From: JBOGEN01 sp050743265 | Lineage (GTDB): Bacteria; Actinomycetota; Actinomycetes; JBOGEN01 | Direction: 5' to 3' | NCBI GenBank assembly: GCA_050743265.1 | Contig: JBOGEN010000100.1 | Span: 1-17,059, forward strand | Length of the DNA stretch: 17,059 bases | In this document: in pieces, positions 1-6,552 of the stretch | Layout of the letters: each line of letters starts with the position of its first letter | Position numbering within the stretch: position 1 is the stretch's first letter | The notes under the pieces: model-generated | The model's input: only the letters and a program-made list of their open reading frames with translations | The model's database searches: none | What the model was told of the DNA's origin: nothing | Translations under genes and position numbers: made by a program

Positions 1-133
1 AGCCGAGCGCGGCCGGCGGCGAGGCGCTCGGAGCGGCGAGCGGGTCAGGGGTGCCCCCGCTGCCCGCGCACGCCACCGCGGCCGAGAGCAGGAGCACGCC
101 CACCCAGGCGCGCATCCTCGGCGGCTCAGTCAT
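1..133 (-). CDS. Putative small lipoprotein, C-terminus beyond window
   Basis: Only the N-terminus is present because the reading frame runs off the left edge. The translation begins MTEPPRMRAW and continues with a hydrophobic stretch (VGVLLLSAAVAC) followed by a Gly/Ser/Pro-rich linker. This is the layout of a lipoprotein signal peptide, with the Cys of AVAC as the likely lipidated residue, so the product would be anchored on the outer face of the membrane. An alternative start is the ATG at 115, which removes six residues; both ATGs are preceded by the same CCGAGG. The first ATG lies 10 bases after the stop of the upstream zinc-ribbon gene, so the two are probably cotranscribed. No function can be assigned from 44 residues. 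Confidence 0.5.
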   Translation of the reverse strand, partial: MTEPPRMRAWVGVLLLSAAVACAGSGGTPDPLAAPSASPPAALG

Positions 134-143
134 CCTCGGCAGC

Positions 144-1166
144 TCAGTCCCCGAACACGGCGATCTCGGAGACCGCCGTGAAGTCGTACGCCCGCGTGCC
201 CTTCGTCCCGAAGCCCGAGGTCGACTCGATCGTCATCGTGACCGCCGCCGTGGACGGGTGACGGCCGGGCACGGGGATGTACTGCAGGTCGCGGGTGCGG
301 CCCATCTGCTGTCTCACCCGCGTACCGTCCTCGAACCGCCAGGTCACCGAGGTGACACGCCGGTTCTGGAGGTAGCGGTCGTCCCGGCCCCCGGCGGCGT
401 CGGTCTTGGCGTACCCGTTGATGAGGCCGACGTGGGTGACCCGGGCCCGGTACGGGAGGACGACGGTGAGACTCCGACCGGACGCGTCACCGTCCATGCG
501 CCACGCCGTCTCGGGGACGCCGTCCGTGAGGTTCGCCGGGTCGTACGTCACCAGGTTGCCGGCGTTGTCCTGGCTGTCCTGGCTCTGCCCCGGTGCGAAC
601 ACCTCCGCAAAGCTGGCCAGGTTGCTGCCCCAGTCCGGCGGTGGGGCCGGCAGGGGGATGGTCCGGGAGTTCACCGTGCCCGCGCGCGCGTCGCCGCTTG
701 CCTGGCCGGCGGTGCCCTCGTTCGCGTCGCCACCTCCCTCGCCGGTCGTGCCCGTTGCGGCGTCCGGGGTCGCCCTGGGCTCCGAGATAGCCCTGGGTGC
801 CGAGCCCGCCTGCTTCGTGGTGACCGGGTCCTCCTGGACGCCGAACCACCAGACGCCCAGCCCCGTCCCCAGGAGCACGACGACGGCCAGCGCCACCAGA
901 AGCCGGGCTCCGGACCAGAAAGGCCTGGCCTCGGCCGTCGCCAGGATCTGGGTCGTGCCCGGCGCAGGCTCGGTGCTGACGGGGCTGCCGGTCATCCCGG
1001 GGGTGCCTGCCCTCTCGGCGGTGCCGACCACACGGGGGCTCTCGGCCGCACCGGGGCTCTCGGCCACACCGGGGCTCTCGGCCACACCTGTGACGGCGGC
1101 GCCGCATGCCGTACAGAACCTCTGCCCTGTCGCCAGACGGGCCCCGCATGACGTACAGAAGTTCAC
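144..1166 (-). CDS. Zinc-ribbon, single-TM protein with C-terminal discoidin-like (NADase-type glycan-binding) domain
   Basis: This 340-residue protein opens with a zinc ribbon made of two CxxC knuckles (C4/C7 and C18/C21). A low-complexity linker follows, with three copies of a hexapeptide ending in AESP. One membrane helix lies at about 86-109, then a Thr/Gly/Ala-rich extracytoplasmic linker. The C-terminal part (about 190-340) has the pattern of a discoidin-like fold: a TDGVPETAWRM-type segment, DDRYLQNRRVTSVTWRF, a Val/Thr-rich strand and a terminal VSEIAVFGD. The same pattern occurs in the protein at 11209-12111. The GTG start at 1166 overlaps the stop of the upstream zinc-ribbon gene in GTGA, implying translational coupling. 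The open frame extends further upstream, but those codons lie antisense-in-register inside the neighbour and precede the zinc ribbon. A cytoplasmic metal-binding head and an outer carbohydrate or wall-binding tail is an inference. Confidence 0.8.
   Translation of the reverse strand: MNFCTSCGARLATGQRFCTACGAAVTGVAESPGVAESPGAAESPRVVGTAERAGTPGMTGSPVSTEPAPGTTQILATAEARPFWSGARLLVALAVVVLLGTGLGVWWFGVQEDPVTTKQAGSAPRAISEPRATPDAATGTTGEGGGDANEGTAGQASGDARAGTVNSRTIPLPAPPPDWGSNLASFAEVFAPGQSQDSQDNAGNLVTYDPANLTDGVPETAWRMDGDASGRSLTVVLPYRARVTHVGLINGYAKTDAAGGRDDRYLQNRRVTSVTWRFEDGTRVRQQMGRTRDLQYIPVPGRHPSTAAVTMTIESTSGFGTKGTRAYDFTAVSEIAVFGD
1035..1088. repeat. Three tandem copies of an 18-bp unit
   Basis: Three adjacent 18-base units (GGGGCTCTCGGCCACACC, with one base different in the first copy) lie within the zinc-ribbon gene. 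They encode the repeated hexapeptide in its linker. The unit is a multiple of three, so copy-number change would lengthen or shorten the linker without breaking the frame. Confidence 0.9.
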
Positions 1167-2602
1167 GACATGACCTGTCCCGGCTGCGGCGGCGTCCGCA
1201 CCGGGGCCGCCCGGCGCTCCAGGATCGTCGGGACGAGAGCGCTGCCCACCACCGCGGCTCCGATGAACCACAGCAGGCTCAGCCCCAGCGCCTCGGGCCA
1301 GTCGACTCCGAGCATGCCGCGGACGTTCTCGGCGATCCCCCCGCTCAGATGCGTGTGCAGGGAGGCCAGGTGGGTGACGAACGGAGCAGCCAGGACCGCC
1401 AGCGCGACCGTACGCAGCAGGTTGCTCCGGGCCAGGCCACCGTCGCGGCTGAACCAGACCACCAGCACCGCGATCGCCAGCACGGTGAGCGTCGTCAGCA
1501 CGGGTATGAGCCAGTACCACGCGCTGACCTCGTTGGTGAGGGTGGTGACGTGCACCTTTGCCGCGACGACGCCGAAGGTGTCGGTGAACAGCTCCCCGCC
1601 GGATCCGCCGACCTGGAGCGCGGCGCCCATACCCATGTACAGGACGACCAGGGTGACGTTCGGAAGGCACCCGATGAGGCTCGCGACCACGACGCGTTGG
1701 TCGTCCAGGTCAGCCACCCCGATGGCGACCAGCCCCCCGATGAGGGTCAGGACGCTGGCACCCAGGAAGGCCACTCCGATCGCCTTCGCCGGGATCGCGA
1801 CCCATCGGATCACCGTCCTCACCTGCGCGGGCAGCGAGGCACGGTGCACCACGAGCACCACGCTCAGACAGGCCAGGGTGAGCAGCAGAGAGCCGAGGGC
1901 CGCGGGGAGACCAGGCGAGACCGAAAGCCTCAGCGACGACGCACCGTCGGGAACCGAGCCGCGCAGGACGAGTGTCGAACCCACCATCAGGACGACGAAC
2001 ACCAGGCCGACACGGACCGCCTGGAGACCCGCACCCAGAAGTCCCCGCAGCTCGGGCCGCACGTCGGGGCCCACCCCCACCGCCAGCAACCGCCGGCGGA
2101 ACACCCACCCTGCCGCCACGAGGGTCAGGCAGGTCAGCGTCAGCGGGTAGACGCCGATGCTCCACTGCAGGCCCGCGGCCGAGAGGGACGTGTCCCCGCC
2201 GAAAGCGGCTCCCACGAGAGACCCGGTGAGGATGAGCAGACCCCTCGCGCTCGTGTCCCCGCTGATCATCGTCGCGGCCAGGGCGACGGAGGACGCCACG
2301 AGGACCAGCCATGCAGACAACGCGGTCGCGGCCGCCCCGACCCAGTCCCCGCCCAACAGGTCCTCCGGGGTGAGCGACCAGCGTGGTGCGAACCGGCTGG
2401 GAGGTCCCGTCTGTTCGGGGGTCCGCGGATGCGGTGCCGCCGCCGGACGTACCTCAGCCGCGGGCGGCGGTGTCACCGCAAACGGCTGCGTCGGGGCAGC
2501 CTGCTGCTGCGGTCCGGCAGACGCCCCTACCAGCGCCTGACCGCACGAGCCGCAAAACGAGTCCCCGTCGTTCGCACGCCGCCCACAATTCGGACAGAAC
2601 AT
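1163..2602 (-). CDS. Zinc-ribbon polytopic membrane protein
   Basis: The 479-residue product starts with a compact zinc ribbon (C3/C6 and C17/C20), then a Pro/Gln/Ala-rich cytoplasmic linker to about residue 95. The rest is strongly hydrophobic, with roughly nine or ten predicted helices between about 100 and 465. No transporter or enzyme motif was recognised. The ATG at 2602 is supported by a GGAGGGG Shine-Dalgarno about six bases upstream. Its 3' end overlaps the next zinc-ribbon gene by four bases (GTGA), so the two products probably work as a pair in the membrane. Proteins of this layout are common and uncharacterised in actinobacteria. The gene follows the effector-like cassette after a 156-bp gap and may have its own promoter. 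Confidence 0.8.
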   Translation of the reverse strand: MFCPNCGRRANDGDSFCGSCGQALVGASAGPQQQAAPTQPFAVTPPPAAEVRPAAAPHPRTPEQTGPPSRFAPRWSLTPEDLLGGDWVGAAATALSAWLVLVASSVALAATMISGDTSARGLLILTGSLVGAAFGGDTSLSAAGLQWSIGVYPLTLTCLTLVAAGWVFRRRLLAVGVGPDVRPELRGLLGAGLQAVRVGLVFVVLMVGSTLVLRGSVPDGASSLRLSVSPGLPAALGSLLLTLACLSVVLVVHRASLPAQVRTVIRWVAIPAKAIGVAFLGASVLTLIGGLVAIGVADLDDQRVVVASLIGCLPNVTLVVLYMGMGAALQVGGSGGELFTDTFGVVAAKVHVTTLTNEVSAWYWLIPVLTTLTVLAIAVLVVWFSRDGGLARSNLLRTVALAVLAAPFVTHLASLHTHLSGGIAENVRGMLGVDWPEALGLSLLWFIGAAVVGSALVPTILERRAAPVRTPPQPGQVMS

Positions 2603-2758
2603 CGCGAACCCCTCCGCCGCGCGATTGCCTTACCTCCCCCCGAGCCCTTTGGGGACAGTAACCCCGCTCTGCGCGCCGCGTCCGACCTTCGGGGGGTTGA
2701 GGCAGGGGGGCATCGGGCAACCGGCCGGCCCTGGCCTGGGGGTCAGTGCGTCGCGTCG
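2603..2758. other. Intergenic gap between effector-like cassette and zinc-ribbon genes
   Basis: This 156-bp gap carries the GGAGGGG ribosome-binding site of the zinc-ribbon gene at its left end. On the minus strand it also has a TACTGT hexamer that fits the loose actinobacterial -10 consensus TANNNT, but no convincing -35. G/C-rich short dyads are present, but I could not define a clear terminator with a U-tract. Confidence 0.3.
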
Positions 2759-3357
2759 TCAGTCGTCGGGTTCTAGCGACTTGCGCGCAAGCGCGTTGAC
2801 CTCGGCCCGGTTCACATACACCGAGTGCAGGATCCCGTTGTAGACCAGGTCCCACAGCCGCGGGTTCTCCTCCAGGTCGGTCGCGGTCAGGTACAGGTGT
2901 CGATCACCGGCGTCGGTGAACTGGTACGCGATCGTCGCGTACGCCCGCGACGCTTTGATGCGCGTGAGCTCGTACGTGCTCACCCACCCCTTCTTGCCCC
3001 GCAGCCAGTCCGCCCCGGCCGACACACGCTTGCCCCTGACGCTGAGGAAGACCGGCAGCAGGGTCAGAAGGACGATGAGCCACAGCCACCAGTACCCGAC
3101 CCACTCCAGCCCGCCCGCCTTGAACGTGGCGAAGGCCGCGAGCACCCGAACCCGAATGCGATGGCCCACCATGCCGTTGCCCGGGAGTGCTGGTACCACT
3201 CGAGGACCGGCCCTCGCCCTGGTGGCGGGTCAAACGGCGGCACCTCACCCGGGGAGGCCTTCTCGCCCGGGGACCAGCCCGCACGCAAGGGAGCCTCAGG
3301 CGGGCGAGGCTCGCCAGTCTCACGGTCAGGGCGGGCAGGTAGATCGGTCCGTCTCAT
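2759..3357 (-). pseudogene. Second copy of two-TM putative immunity protein, frameshifted
   Basis: This is a tandem paralog of the gene at 3357-3968, split over two frames. The first frame starts with MRRTDLPARPDRETGEPRPP at 3357 and matches the paralog's N-terminus through the Pro-rich region and into the first membrane helix (ATAWWAIAFGF). The second frame resumes with VLAAFATFKAGGLEWV and continues to a stop at 2759, ending NALARKSLEPDD. The switch falls at the GGG at about 3145-3147. One extra base there restores a 199-residue protein that aligns without gaps across this segment (AFGFGVLAAF against the paralog). The length of 599 bases is one short of a multiple of three, as expected. The start codon overlaps the paralog's stop in TGATG. 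It is either a decayed duplicate or an assembly indel; programmed frameshifting is unlikely because no slippery site was seen. Confidence 0.75.
2771..2841. repeat. Near-identical direct repeat, copy A
   Basis: These 71 bases match 3381-3451 at 70 positions; the one difference is G against A in a codon third position. They encode the C-terminal segment HSVYVNRAEVNALARKSLE of both tandem paralogs. The flanking coding DNA is much more diverged, so this block looks like recent gene conversion or a strongly constrained segment. It contains the palindrome CTTGCGCGCAAG. Confidence 0.9.
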
Positions 3358-3968
3358 CACAGCCATCGTCCGTCGTCGAGTTCTAGCGACTTGCGCGCAA
3401 GCGCGTTGACCTCAGCCCGGTTCACATACACCGAGTGCAGGATCCCGTTGTTGACGAGATCCCACAGCCGCGAGTTCTGCTGGAGATCCAAAGCCTTCGT
3501 GTAGACGTGCCGCCCACCCGAGTCGACGAACTCGAACGCGACCGTCGCGTACGCCCGCGTCGCCTTGATACGCGTCAGCTCGTACGTGCGCACCCAGGCC
3601 CCGCGGACGCTCAGCCAATCGGCGCCCGCGGCCAGTTGTTTTCGCCGCGAGCCGACGACGAGCAAGAGCACCGTGAGGCCGATGATCAACCATGCCCACC
3701 AGAGGCTGACCCACTCCAGGCTGCCCATCTTCACGGTCCCCACAACGAAGAAGATGCCGAGAACGACAAGGAGGCCCATCGTCATGGACGCCTTGGATGG
3801 TCGAAATGACTCCAGCACCGGACCCTGCCCCGGAGGCGGCTCGAGAACCACCCCGTCCAGAGCTCTCTCGTTCTCCCCGGGGGACCACCCGGCCCTCAGC
3901 GGCGCTTCGGGTGGGCGAGGCTCGCCCGTGCGCGCATCCGGCTTGGGTGGTAGGTCGATGCCGTCCAT
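3357..3968 (-). CDS. Two-TM protein, candidate immunity protein of the upstream effector
   Basis: This 203-residue protein has a Pro-rich cytoplasmic N-terminus (about 1-60, with EPRPPEAPLRAGWSPGE). Two membrane helices follow (about 64-79 and 86-106, the second Trp-rich), then a soluble C-terminal domain (about 112-198) carrying WVRTYELTRIKATRAYA and LWDLVNNGILHSVYVNRAEV. I recognise the LWDLVxNGILHSV pattern from uncharacterised actinobacterial proteins, but I know of no assigned function. The ATG at 3968 has AGGAG eight bases upstream and lies 11 bases after the effector gene's stop, so the two are cotranscribed. The position directly after a putative membrane-active effector, the membrane location and the immediate duplication all fit an immunity gene. 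That role is inference. The C-terminal fold could also be a bacterial PH-like domain. Confidence 0.7.
   Translation of the reverse strand: MDGIDLPPKPDARTGEPRPPEAPLRAGWSPGENERALDGVVLEPPPGQGPVLESFRPSKASMTMGLLVVLGIFFVVGTVKMGSLEWVSLWWAWLIIGLTVLLLVVGSRRKQLAAGADWLSVRGAWVRTYELTRIKATRAYATVAFEFVDSGGRHVYTKALDLQQNSRLWDLVNNGILHSVYVNRAEVNALARKSLELDDGRWL
3381..3451. repeat. Near-identical direct repeat, copy B
   Basis: This is the partner of 2771-2841, with 70 of 71 bases identical and a spacing of 610 bp. It lies at the 3' end of the intact paralog. Recombination between the two blocks would delete one repeat unit and fuse the genes in frame. Confidence 0.9.
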
Positions 3969-3979
3969 GTCACATTCTC

Positions 3980-5179
3980 CTAGACGAGATCGCCGACGAA
4001 GTCAGCCGCGTCCCCCGCCGCGTCTCCAATAGCGTCCCCCGCATCGCCGACGGCCTCGCCCACGCCGTTGTCCCAGGCCCAGTCGGCGGCGTACCCCACA
4101 CCGATCCCCGCGACGACACTGCCGGCGACGGCCCAACCGACCGGGTTGCTAGCCAGTAGGGCGCCCGCCGCCATGCCGGCGCCCATCCCCGCGACGCCCG
4201 AGAAGATCGCCTTTCCAGGGTCCTTGCCGCCGGCGATGTCCGAACCGATCCCGAATGCCGTGACCGCCGCTCCGGCAACCGGGATCTTGCCCAGGACTGC
4301 GCGGCTGCCTCGGGCGAGGGCCCCCGTGCCGTCCGGCACGAGCTCGTCGCCATGCATGGCGAGGAGGTCGCGAGATCCTTGGGGAAGCCGGCTGATGGCA
4401 CGAGCCAGCGGGGTGTTCGCTCTCGCCGCCGCGGCTGCGGCCTTGTCGAGGTTCTCCCGCTGGATCAGCAGCGCGCGGACAGCGCCGCGGTACGACAGGT
4501 TCGAGTTCGCCGCGAGACGCCCGGCGATCCCGGCCGTTCGAGCGAAGGTGCCCTGCTTGGCCGCCCACGCGCCGTACCCGGCCACGAGCCCGGCGAGCCC
4601 GTCGAACGCGGTCAGTGGAGCCTTGCTCAGCTGGTCCGTCAGCACGGCGACCAGCGCCGTGGCAGCGTCAGAGACGATCTCGCCAGCGTCGGAGGTCTGC
4701 TCCCCTGCCTGCTGGTATGCCCGGGTCTTCGCCTGGTGAGCTGTCCACGCGTCCGTCTGGGAGGCGTGGGCGTCGGCCGCCGCCGGGGACACCGGGCCCT
4801 CCTGTGGCCCGGGGTGCACCGGCGCGGGGCCGGGGTCGCCGATGGTGGTACCGCTGACGGGTAGCCCCCCGGCGCTCGCGATCTCGCGCGCCTGGGCCAT
4901 GCGCGCCCGGGCGGCGTCCAGGCTGTCGGCGTACGTCTGCAAGGCCCGCACGACCCGCTGGGCGCCCTGGGCCAGGTCGTCGGACTGGATGCCCGCATCG
5001 TGCATCCGGGTACGGAAGGCGTCCGCCGCCCCGCCCGTCCAGCAGTCCTGCGAACCCGTGCGAGCGCGGTGTACGCCGTCACCGCAGCGCTGAACCGCGT
5101 CGGCGTACGTGGAGGTCATCCAGCGCCCGGTCGCGCGACAGGCAGCCGGATCGCCCTGGACGACCGTGCTCAGCGTCAT
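3980..5179 (-). CDS. WXG-type T7SS effector-like protein with glycine-zipper C-terminus
   Basis: This 399-residue protein has an ESX-type helical N-terminus (about 1-105) with the hairpin motif W47-T-G49 in DCWTGGAADAF, followed by a long helix to about 100. A Pro-rich linker (112-135) leads to an Ala-rich helical middle. The C-terminal region from about 298 (KIPVAGAAVTAFGIGSDIAGG) includes a hydrophobic Gly/Ala stretch (324-364) with GxxxG spacings, as in glycine-zipper membrane-active toxins. It ends in an acidic tail with repeated GDA units (373-399). No catalytic toxin motif was seen. The ATG overlaps the upstream EspC-like gene's stop in ATGA. The N-terminus and its partner gene argue for type VII export. 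Membrane permeabilisation as the mode of action is inference from the C-terminal composition. No secretion-machine gene (EccC, EccD, MycP) is present in the window. Confidence 0.75.
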   Translation of the reverse strand: MTLSTVVQGDPAACRATGRWMTSTYADAVQRCGDGVHRARTGSQDCWTGGAADAFRTRMHDAGIQSDDLAQGAQRVVRALQTYADSLDAARARMAQAREIASAGGLPVSGTTIGDPGPAPVHPGPQEGPVSPAAADAHASQTDAWTAHQAKTRAYQQAGEQTSDAGEIVSDAATALVAVLTDQLSKAPLTAFDGLAGLVAGYGAWAAKQGTFARTAGIAGRLAANSNLSYRGAVRALLIQRENLDKAAAAAARANTPLARAISRLPQGSRDLLAMHGDELVPDGTGALARGSRAVLGKIPVAGAAVTAFGIGSDIAGGKDPGKAIFSGVAGMGAGMAAGALLASNPVGWAVAGSVVAGIGVGYAADWAWDNGVGEAVGDAGDAIGDAAGDAADFVGDLV

Positions 5180-5472
5180 GACCCGTCACCGCCCAGGCCG
5201 TGCATCGCCTCGGCCGTGCCGGTGTCGGTCCTCTCGTACGCGTCGATGCTCTCGGTGACGGCGTCGGCCGAGGCGAGCGTGCCGCCGACGAGCCGTGACG
5301 CGGAGTCCGCGAACCACGCCAGCACAGCGGCCACCCCGTCCGTACACGGCTCCGCGTCCGGTGCATCCGGGACGGACTGCGCCTGACCCTCCAGCCGCTC
5401 CCCGCCGTCGCGCAGCGAGCGCGCGGCTTGGTGAAGGCCGTCCGGCGTCATCGACATCTCGTCGTCAGCCAC
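5176..5472 (-). CDS. EspC-like small ESX (type VII secretion) protein
   Basis: The 98-residue product is helical, begins MADDEMSMTPDGLHQAARSL and carries Y79-E-R-T-D83 near its C-terminus. This matches the YxxxD/E export signal of type VII substrates. Length and composition fit the EspC/DUF2580 family, whose members pair with a larger ESX-type partner. The GTG start at 5472 overlaps the upstream SAV_915-like gene by eight bases (GTGGCTGA); ATG starts at 5457 and 5451 are alternatives. The frame remains open further upstream, but that translation is an out-of-register reading of the upstream gene. The stop overlaps the effector gene's ATG, so the two are translationally coupled and probably form a heterodimeric secretion unit. 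Family assignment is from pattern memory, without a profile search. Confidence 0.7.
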   Translation of the reverse strand: MADDEMSMTPDGLHQAARSLRDGGERLEGQAQSVPDAPDAEPCTDGVAAVLAWFADSASRLVGGTLASADAVTESIDAYERTDTGTAEAMHGLGGDGS

Positions 5473-5795
5473 GACCGGCCCCCCGGAGTGACTCGGCGCG
5501 GGCGTCGTCTTCTTCCTCGCGCAGCTCGGCCGGCAGGTGAGCGTCGAGCATGACGACGCCCCAGCCGCCGCCCATCGCGCGTATCTCGTCGAGCCGATCC
5601 GTCTGCAGCAGGGCCCACGGCTGCTGCTCCCCGCACGCCGCGACCAGGCGGTCCAATGCGGAGTACGCGAGAGCGCCACCCGGCCGTCCACGAGCTGCCG
5701 GAGCGTCAGCGTCACCTCCGTGTCACCGGGGCGGGTGGACGGGCGGGTACATACACGACAGGCGGGATGTCGACCTCGACAGCCTGATCCGGCAC
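5465..5795 (-). pseudogene. SAV_915-like (SseB N-terminal-type) small protein gene, interrupted by two frame breaks
   Basis: Three frames together spell one family-like protein. The first piece, from a GTG at 5795 with GGAGGT five bases upstream, reads MPDQAVEVDIPPVVYVPARP. The second reads PGDTEVTLTLRQLVDGRVAL. The third reads AYSALDRLVAACGEQQPW and continues through DRLDEIRAMGGGWGVVMLDA to a TGA at 5465. The breaks lie near 5727 and near 5670, and each is repaired by one added base. The length of 331 bases is two short of 333, consistent with a 110-residue protein. The family is frequent beside ESX-type genes in actinobacteria, but its function is unknown to me. The stop overlaps the EspC-like start by eight bases. 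It is either decayed or affected by assembly indels. Confidence 0.65.
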
Positions 5796-5919
5796 GAGGC
5801 ACCTCCGGGGACGGCAACGAGTAGGTGCCGAAACGTAACAAGTCAGGCATCAGCGGTGCCGCGCTTCTCCCTCGCACTGTGGACAGCCGATCCCCCGCAG
5901 GTGAGGCGCTCGTGCAGGT
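5796..5919. promoter_or_regulatory. Upstream region of the effector-like cassette
   Basis: These 124 bp separate the phosphatase stop from the first gene of the cassette and should hold the cassette's promoter. The ribosome-binding site GGAGGT lies at 5801-5806 on the minus strand. A TACGTT hexamer fits the -10 consensus TANNNT, but the -35 region is unremarkable, so the promoter call is weak. Confidence 0.35.
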
Positions 5920-6531
5920 CTACGACGTCAGGCAGGTCATCACGCGTTGCACCGTCTCGGCGATCTGGTCGGTGACCTCGATGTGCACCTCGGGGGGACG
6001 GCCGATCGGGTCAGCGACGTCGTCGTCCTCTGCCGAGACGCGCGGCAGGGTGCCGCGCAGGGAGGCGGCCTGGTCGACGAACTTGCGGGCTCGCTCGGTG
6101 ACAGACCCCCCCGGCGGCATCGCCTCGGTGGCCTGCGCGAGGCGGTCGAGCTCGCGAAGCGTGAACGCGCGGCGCATCGCGGCCGGCGCCATGCGGGCCG
6201 CGGCCGCACGATGCGCGCGTGCCAGGCCCACCACGAGGTCGCTGGACTCGACGAGGTACGGCTCCATCACGCGGGCGGTGAACCCCTCCGGCGAGCCGCC
6301 GTGCTTCTCCAGCGCACGTGCCGCGTCGTCGTCCATCGCATGACCGATGAGACCGTGCGTCCCGGCGCTCGCGACCTCGAACGCACGCGCGTCGTCACCG
6401 AGGTGCTCTGCCAGCCATGCGAGCGTGAGGCGCTCAGCGGCGGGGGACCGGCAGACGTTGCCGGTGCACACGTACAGGATGCGGAAGCGGTCGATGCCCC
6501 GCACGGACGCTCTCCGTCCCGGCCCTGTCAC
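5920..6531 (-). CDS. Low-molecular-weight protein-tyrosine phosphatase
   Basis: The 203-residue cytoplasmic enzyme carries the P-loop C22-TGNVC-R28-S (C-x5-R-S) just after a short N-terminal extension. It also has a late Asp-Pro (VADPIGRP) at the place of the family's general acid loop. It would hydrolyse phosphotyrosine or a related phosphate monoester. LMW phosphatases in Gram-positive bacteria often act on capsule or wall-assembly kinases; here the specific substrate is unknown. The usual length is 150-200 residues, so it is complete. The GTG at 6531 sits seven bases after a TAGACT -10 box, which favours a leaderless mRNA starting at this codon. An internal GTG (VRGIDRF) is the alternative start. 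Confidence 0.9.
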   Translation of the reverse strand: MTGPGRRASVRGIDRFRILYVCTGNVCRSPAAERLTLAWLAEHLGDDARAFEVASAGTHGLIGHAMDDDAARALEKHGGSPEGFTARVMEPYLVESSDLVVGLARAHRAAAARMAPAAMRRAFTLRELDRLAQATEAMPPGGSVTERARKFVDQAASLRGTLPRVSAEDDDVADPIGRPPEVHIEVTDQIAETVQRVMTCLTS

Positions 6532-6538
6532 GCAGGAG

Positions 6539-6544
6539 AGTCTA
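6539..6544 (-). promoter_or_regulatory. -10 box TAGACT of a probable leaderless promoter (phosphatase gene)
   Basis: TAGACT fits TANNNT and ends seven bases before the GTG at 6531. The transcript would therefore begin at or next to the start codon. There is no Shine-Dalgarno in the gap. Confidence 0.5.
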
Positions 6545-6552
6545 GGAGGGTC

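Noticed and set aside
1167..1670. N-terminal extension of the zinc-ribbon/discoidin protein to 508 residues
   Set aside because: These codons overlap the upstream zinc-ribbon membrane gene in another frame. The GTG at 1166 directly precedes the first zinc knuckle and overlaps the upstream stop in GTGA.
1106..2776. 556-codon open frame on the plus strand
   Set aside because: It is antisense to the zinc-ribbon membrane gene. The composition is charged low complexity (RDQHQ-rich), with no motif and no ribosome-binding site that would justify it.
3140..3160. Programmed ribosomal frameshifting in the second immunity-like copy
   Set aside because: There is no X-XXY-YYZ or other slippery heptamer and no evident downstream structure. 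The intact paralog needs no frameshift.
2771..3451. Direct repeats as attachment sites or ends of a mobile element
   Set aside because: Both blocks are coding 3' ends of paralogous genes. No integrase, transposase or tRNA lies nearby, so gene duplication explains them.
5473..5877. N-terminal extension of the EspC-like protein to 233 residues
   Set aside because: The extension is an out-of-register translation of most of the SAV_915-like gene. The EspC-like family is about 100 residues long, and the GTG at 5472 gives that length.
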